Of a stretch of 64,000 bases of DNA, positions 62,794-64,000 are shown piece after piece. Made by a program: the position numbers and the translations under genes. A model generated the notes under the pieces. The model searched no databases, was not told where the DNA came from, and was given only the letters and a program-made list of their open reading frames with translations. How positions within the stretch are numbered: position 1 is the first letter of the stretch; every line of letters begins with the position of its first letter. The stretch is from Polyangiaceae bacterium (GTDB taxonomy: Bacteria > Myxococcota_A > Polyangia > Polyangiales > Polyangiaceae): positions 1-64,000 of the forward strand of contig JAWKRG010000014.1 of NCBI GenBank assembly GCA_041389725.1, given 5' to 3'.

Positions 62794-63336
62794 ATGACGC
62801 AATCAATTCGGTTGACGGGGGCCCTGCTTGGCTCCCTGGCACTGACGTTGCTCGCTGGCTGCAGCGGTGGTGGAATGGGTAAGGGCGGCGAAGCCAGTGG
62901 CGAAGCGGAGCATCCGCTGCTCGGTGCAAAGGCGCCGGACTTCAATTTGAAGGCACAGTACGGCGGCAGCGAGGCGAGCCTCTCGGCCGTCGCGGGCAAG
63001 GTCGTGATCGTAGATTTCTGGGCGACTTGGTGCGATCCCTGCAAGGAGAGCTTTCCGCACTACCAAGCGATGCTCGATCGGCATGCTGGCGACCTGGCGG
63101 TGATCGGCGTCAGCGTGGACGACGAGCCGGATGGCATCGCCGCCTTCGGCCAGCAAACGGGCGTGAAATTCCCGCTGGCGTGGGACGACGGGCAGAGCGT
63201 GTCGCGTCAGTACTCGCCCTCGACCATGCCCACCAGCTTCGTCATCGACCGCAACGGAATCGTCCGTTACGTGCACGCTGGATTCCACTCCGGCGACGAA
63301 GCAGAGCTGGAGCAGCGCGTCTCTGCGATAAAGTAA
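62794..63336 (+). CDS. TlpA/ResA-like thioredoxin lipoprotein
   Basis: Thioredoxin-like lipoprotein of 180 aa. The signal peptide ends LLAGCSGG. The domain opens APDFNLKAQYGGSEASLSAV, has the redox site IVDFWATWCDPCKESFP (CDPC) and continues GVSVDDEPDGIAAFGQQ and PTSFVIDRNGIVRYVHAGF, all TlpA/ResA features. The AhpC-like proline is present (MPTSF). It acts as a thiol-disulfide enzyme outside the cytoplasm. Starting 5 bp after the thrombospondin type 3 gene, it may serve that protein or its cysteines (each repeat holds one). Confidence 0.92.
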   Translation: MTQSIRLTGALLGSLALTLLAGCSGGGMGKGGEASGEAEHPLLGAKAPDFNLKAQYGGSEASLSAVAGKVVIVDFWATWCDPCKESFPHYQAMLDRHAGDLAVIGVSVDDEPDGIAAFGQQTGVKFPLAWDDGQSVSRQYSPSTMPTSFVIDRNGIVRYVHAGFHSGDEAELEQRVSAIK

Positions 63337-63406
63337 GGCAGCAGCGCACGGTGTAGGGAACGCACCTCCGTCGCGGCGCTGGCTCGAAGGGGCTATCCTA
63401 GGGTCA

Positions 63407-64000
63407 GTGCTGCCGGCCTACCTCTGCCGCCTTCGTCGCGTGCTCCTGATCCTCGGATGCGCGACGCTGCTGATCATCAGCTCAGCTTCCGCAGCGTCGT
63501 CGCGGGTCACACATCTGATCGAACGCTTGGAGAAGGGTGACGACTTTCGCGTGCGTGTGCAGGCGGCGCTCGAGCTCGGCAAGAGCAAGAGCAACGCAGC
63601 GCGTGCGCCCTTGGAGGTCGCGCTCGACGACGGCAACGCAGCGGTGCGTGCCGCTGCGGCTGCTGCGCTCAAAGTGCTCGGCGACCCTGCGGCGATCCCA
63701 GCCTTGGAACGTCACAAGAAGGATACGTCGCCCGCGGTGCGCTCGCAGATCAAGTCCAGCATCGCCGCGCTCAAGTCAGCGGCCTCGAGTATTTCGGACA
63801 AGCCTCGGATCCTGGTGAAGCTCGGTCGCATGAAGGACGCGCGTGGGGTTCGCTCCGGACTCCTGGGCGAAGTTGAACAAGCATCGCGCAAGAAGTTTGG
63901 CGAGCTGCCCGGAATCCGTGTCGTGGCGGCTGAGCCGGACAGTGACGGCAAGAGCTTGCCCTTGGTGATGGTGACCGGCCAGGTTCGCAAGCTCAACACG
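63407..64000 (+). CDS. secreted HEAT-repeat protein (partial, runs off the edge)
   Basis: The reading frame opens with a GTG at 63407 and is still open at the window end (198 codons seen). A signal peptide (RVLLILGCATLLIISSASA) is followed by HEAT/PBS-type repeats: DDFRVRVQAALELGKSKSNA, then DGNAAVRAAAAAALKVLGDP, then KDTSPAVRSQIKSSIAAL. These form alpha-solenoid surfaces for protein binding. The remainder (KPRILVKLGRMKDARGVRSG) suggests a second beta domain starting. Probably periplasmic scaffold. C-terminus missing, so the full domain set is unknown. Confidence 0.8.
   Translation, partial: MLPAYLCRLRRVLLILGCATLLIISSASAASSRVTHLIERLEKGDDFRVRVQAALELGKSKSNAARAPLEVALDDGNAAVRAAAAAALKVLGDPAAIPALERHKKDTSPAVRSQIKSSIAALKSAASSISDKPRILVKLGRMKDARGVRSGLLGEVEQASRKKFGELPGIRVVAAEPDSDGKSLPLVMVTGQVRKLNT

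Noticed and set aside
60086..62929. 947-aa open frame on the minus strand across the kinase and thrombospondin genes
   Set aside because: Antisense or out-of-frame to genes with clear catalytic motifs; no start signal or domain.

Overview
The window is GC-rich, densely coding DNA whose gene content points to a myxobacterium (Myxococcota), most likely of the Polyangiales/Sorangium type. The evidence is a DUF2330 protein with a MYXO-CTERM-like tail, a TIGR04551-type porin-like protein, three Hanks-type Ser/Thr kinases, a TPR/PEGA protein, two proteins with AgmX/PglI-like C-termini, and many lipoproteins with Gly/Ser-rich spacers after the lipidated cysteine. I found no rRNA, tRNA, CRISPR array or intact transposase. 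The assignment rests on these families and not on a phylogenetic marker.

Layout. 30-9187: acyl-CoA dehydrogenase, DUF4143 ATPase, MYXO-CTERM protein, ETHE1-like/rhodanese fusion, a small penicillin-binding transpeptidase, a PilZ protein, a coiled-coil lipoprotein and a Cys-rich lipoprotein with somatomedin-B-like modules. 9397-14835: Rieske/glutamate-synthase-like fusion, SDR coupled to a lipoprotein, and an SsuA/SsuC-like importer pair lacking its ATPase. 15008-26289: a run of secreted proteins (lyase-like lectin fold, trypsin-fold protease with thrombospondin type 3 repeats, VWA, choice-of-anchor-L/MopE-like). Its right part is bracketed by two copies of a 63-bp direct repeat. 26423-32451: nucleotidyltransferase/HAD pair, M20 peptidase, DUF2231-like membrane protein and acetyl-CoA synthetase.

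32740-47163: TPR/PEGA protein, kinase, rpsT with an unannotated 54-aa basic ORF directly upstream, an ECF sigma factor with its membrane partner, a MacA/MacB-like exporter with two separate permeases, a multi-S1-domain protein, an Mrp ATPase and a second kinase. 47332-63336: an envelope-rich stretch with two very Cys-rich lipoproteins, four thioredoxin-fold proteins (three of them lipoproteins), a DUF362 protein, a large outer-membrane protein in an operon with a thioredoxin lipoprotein and a Gly-rich lipoprotein, a TIGR04551 protein, a zinc-ribbon kinase and a thrombospondin-type-3 outer-membrane protein. A HEAT-repeat protein runs off the right edge.

The theme is building and modifying the cell surface. 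The most interesting candidate is the repeated association of thioredoxin-fold lipoproteins with Cys-rich or beta-barrel surface proteins (47332-51892, 53823-57337 and 61298-63336). It suggests an envelope thiol-disulfide system. Also notable are two diverged copies of a 99-bp element (29505-29603 and 53530-53628), two 24-nt-period repeat arrays, and two promoters placed so close to the start codon that the mRNAs should be nearly leaderless.
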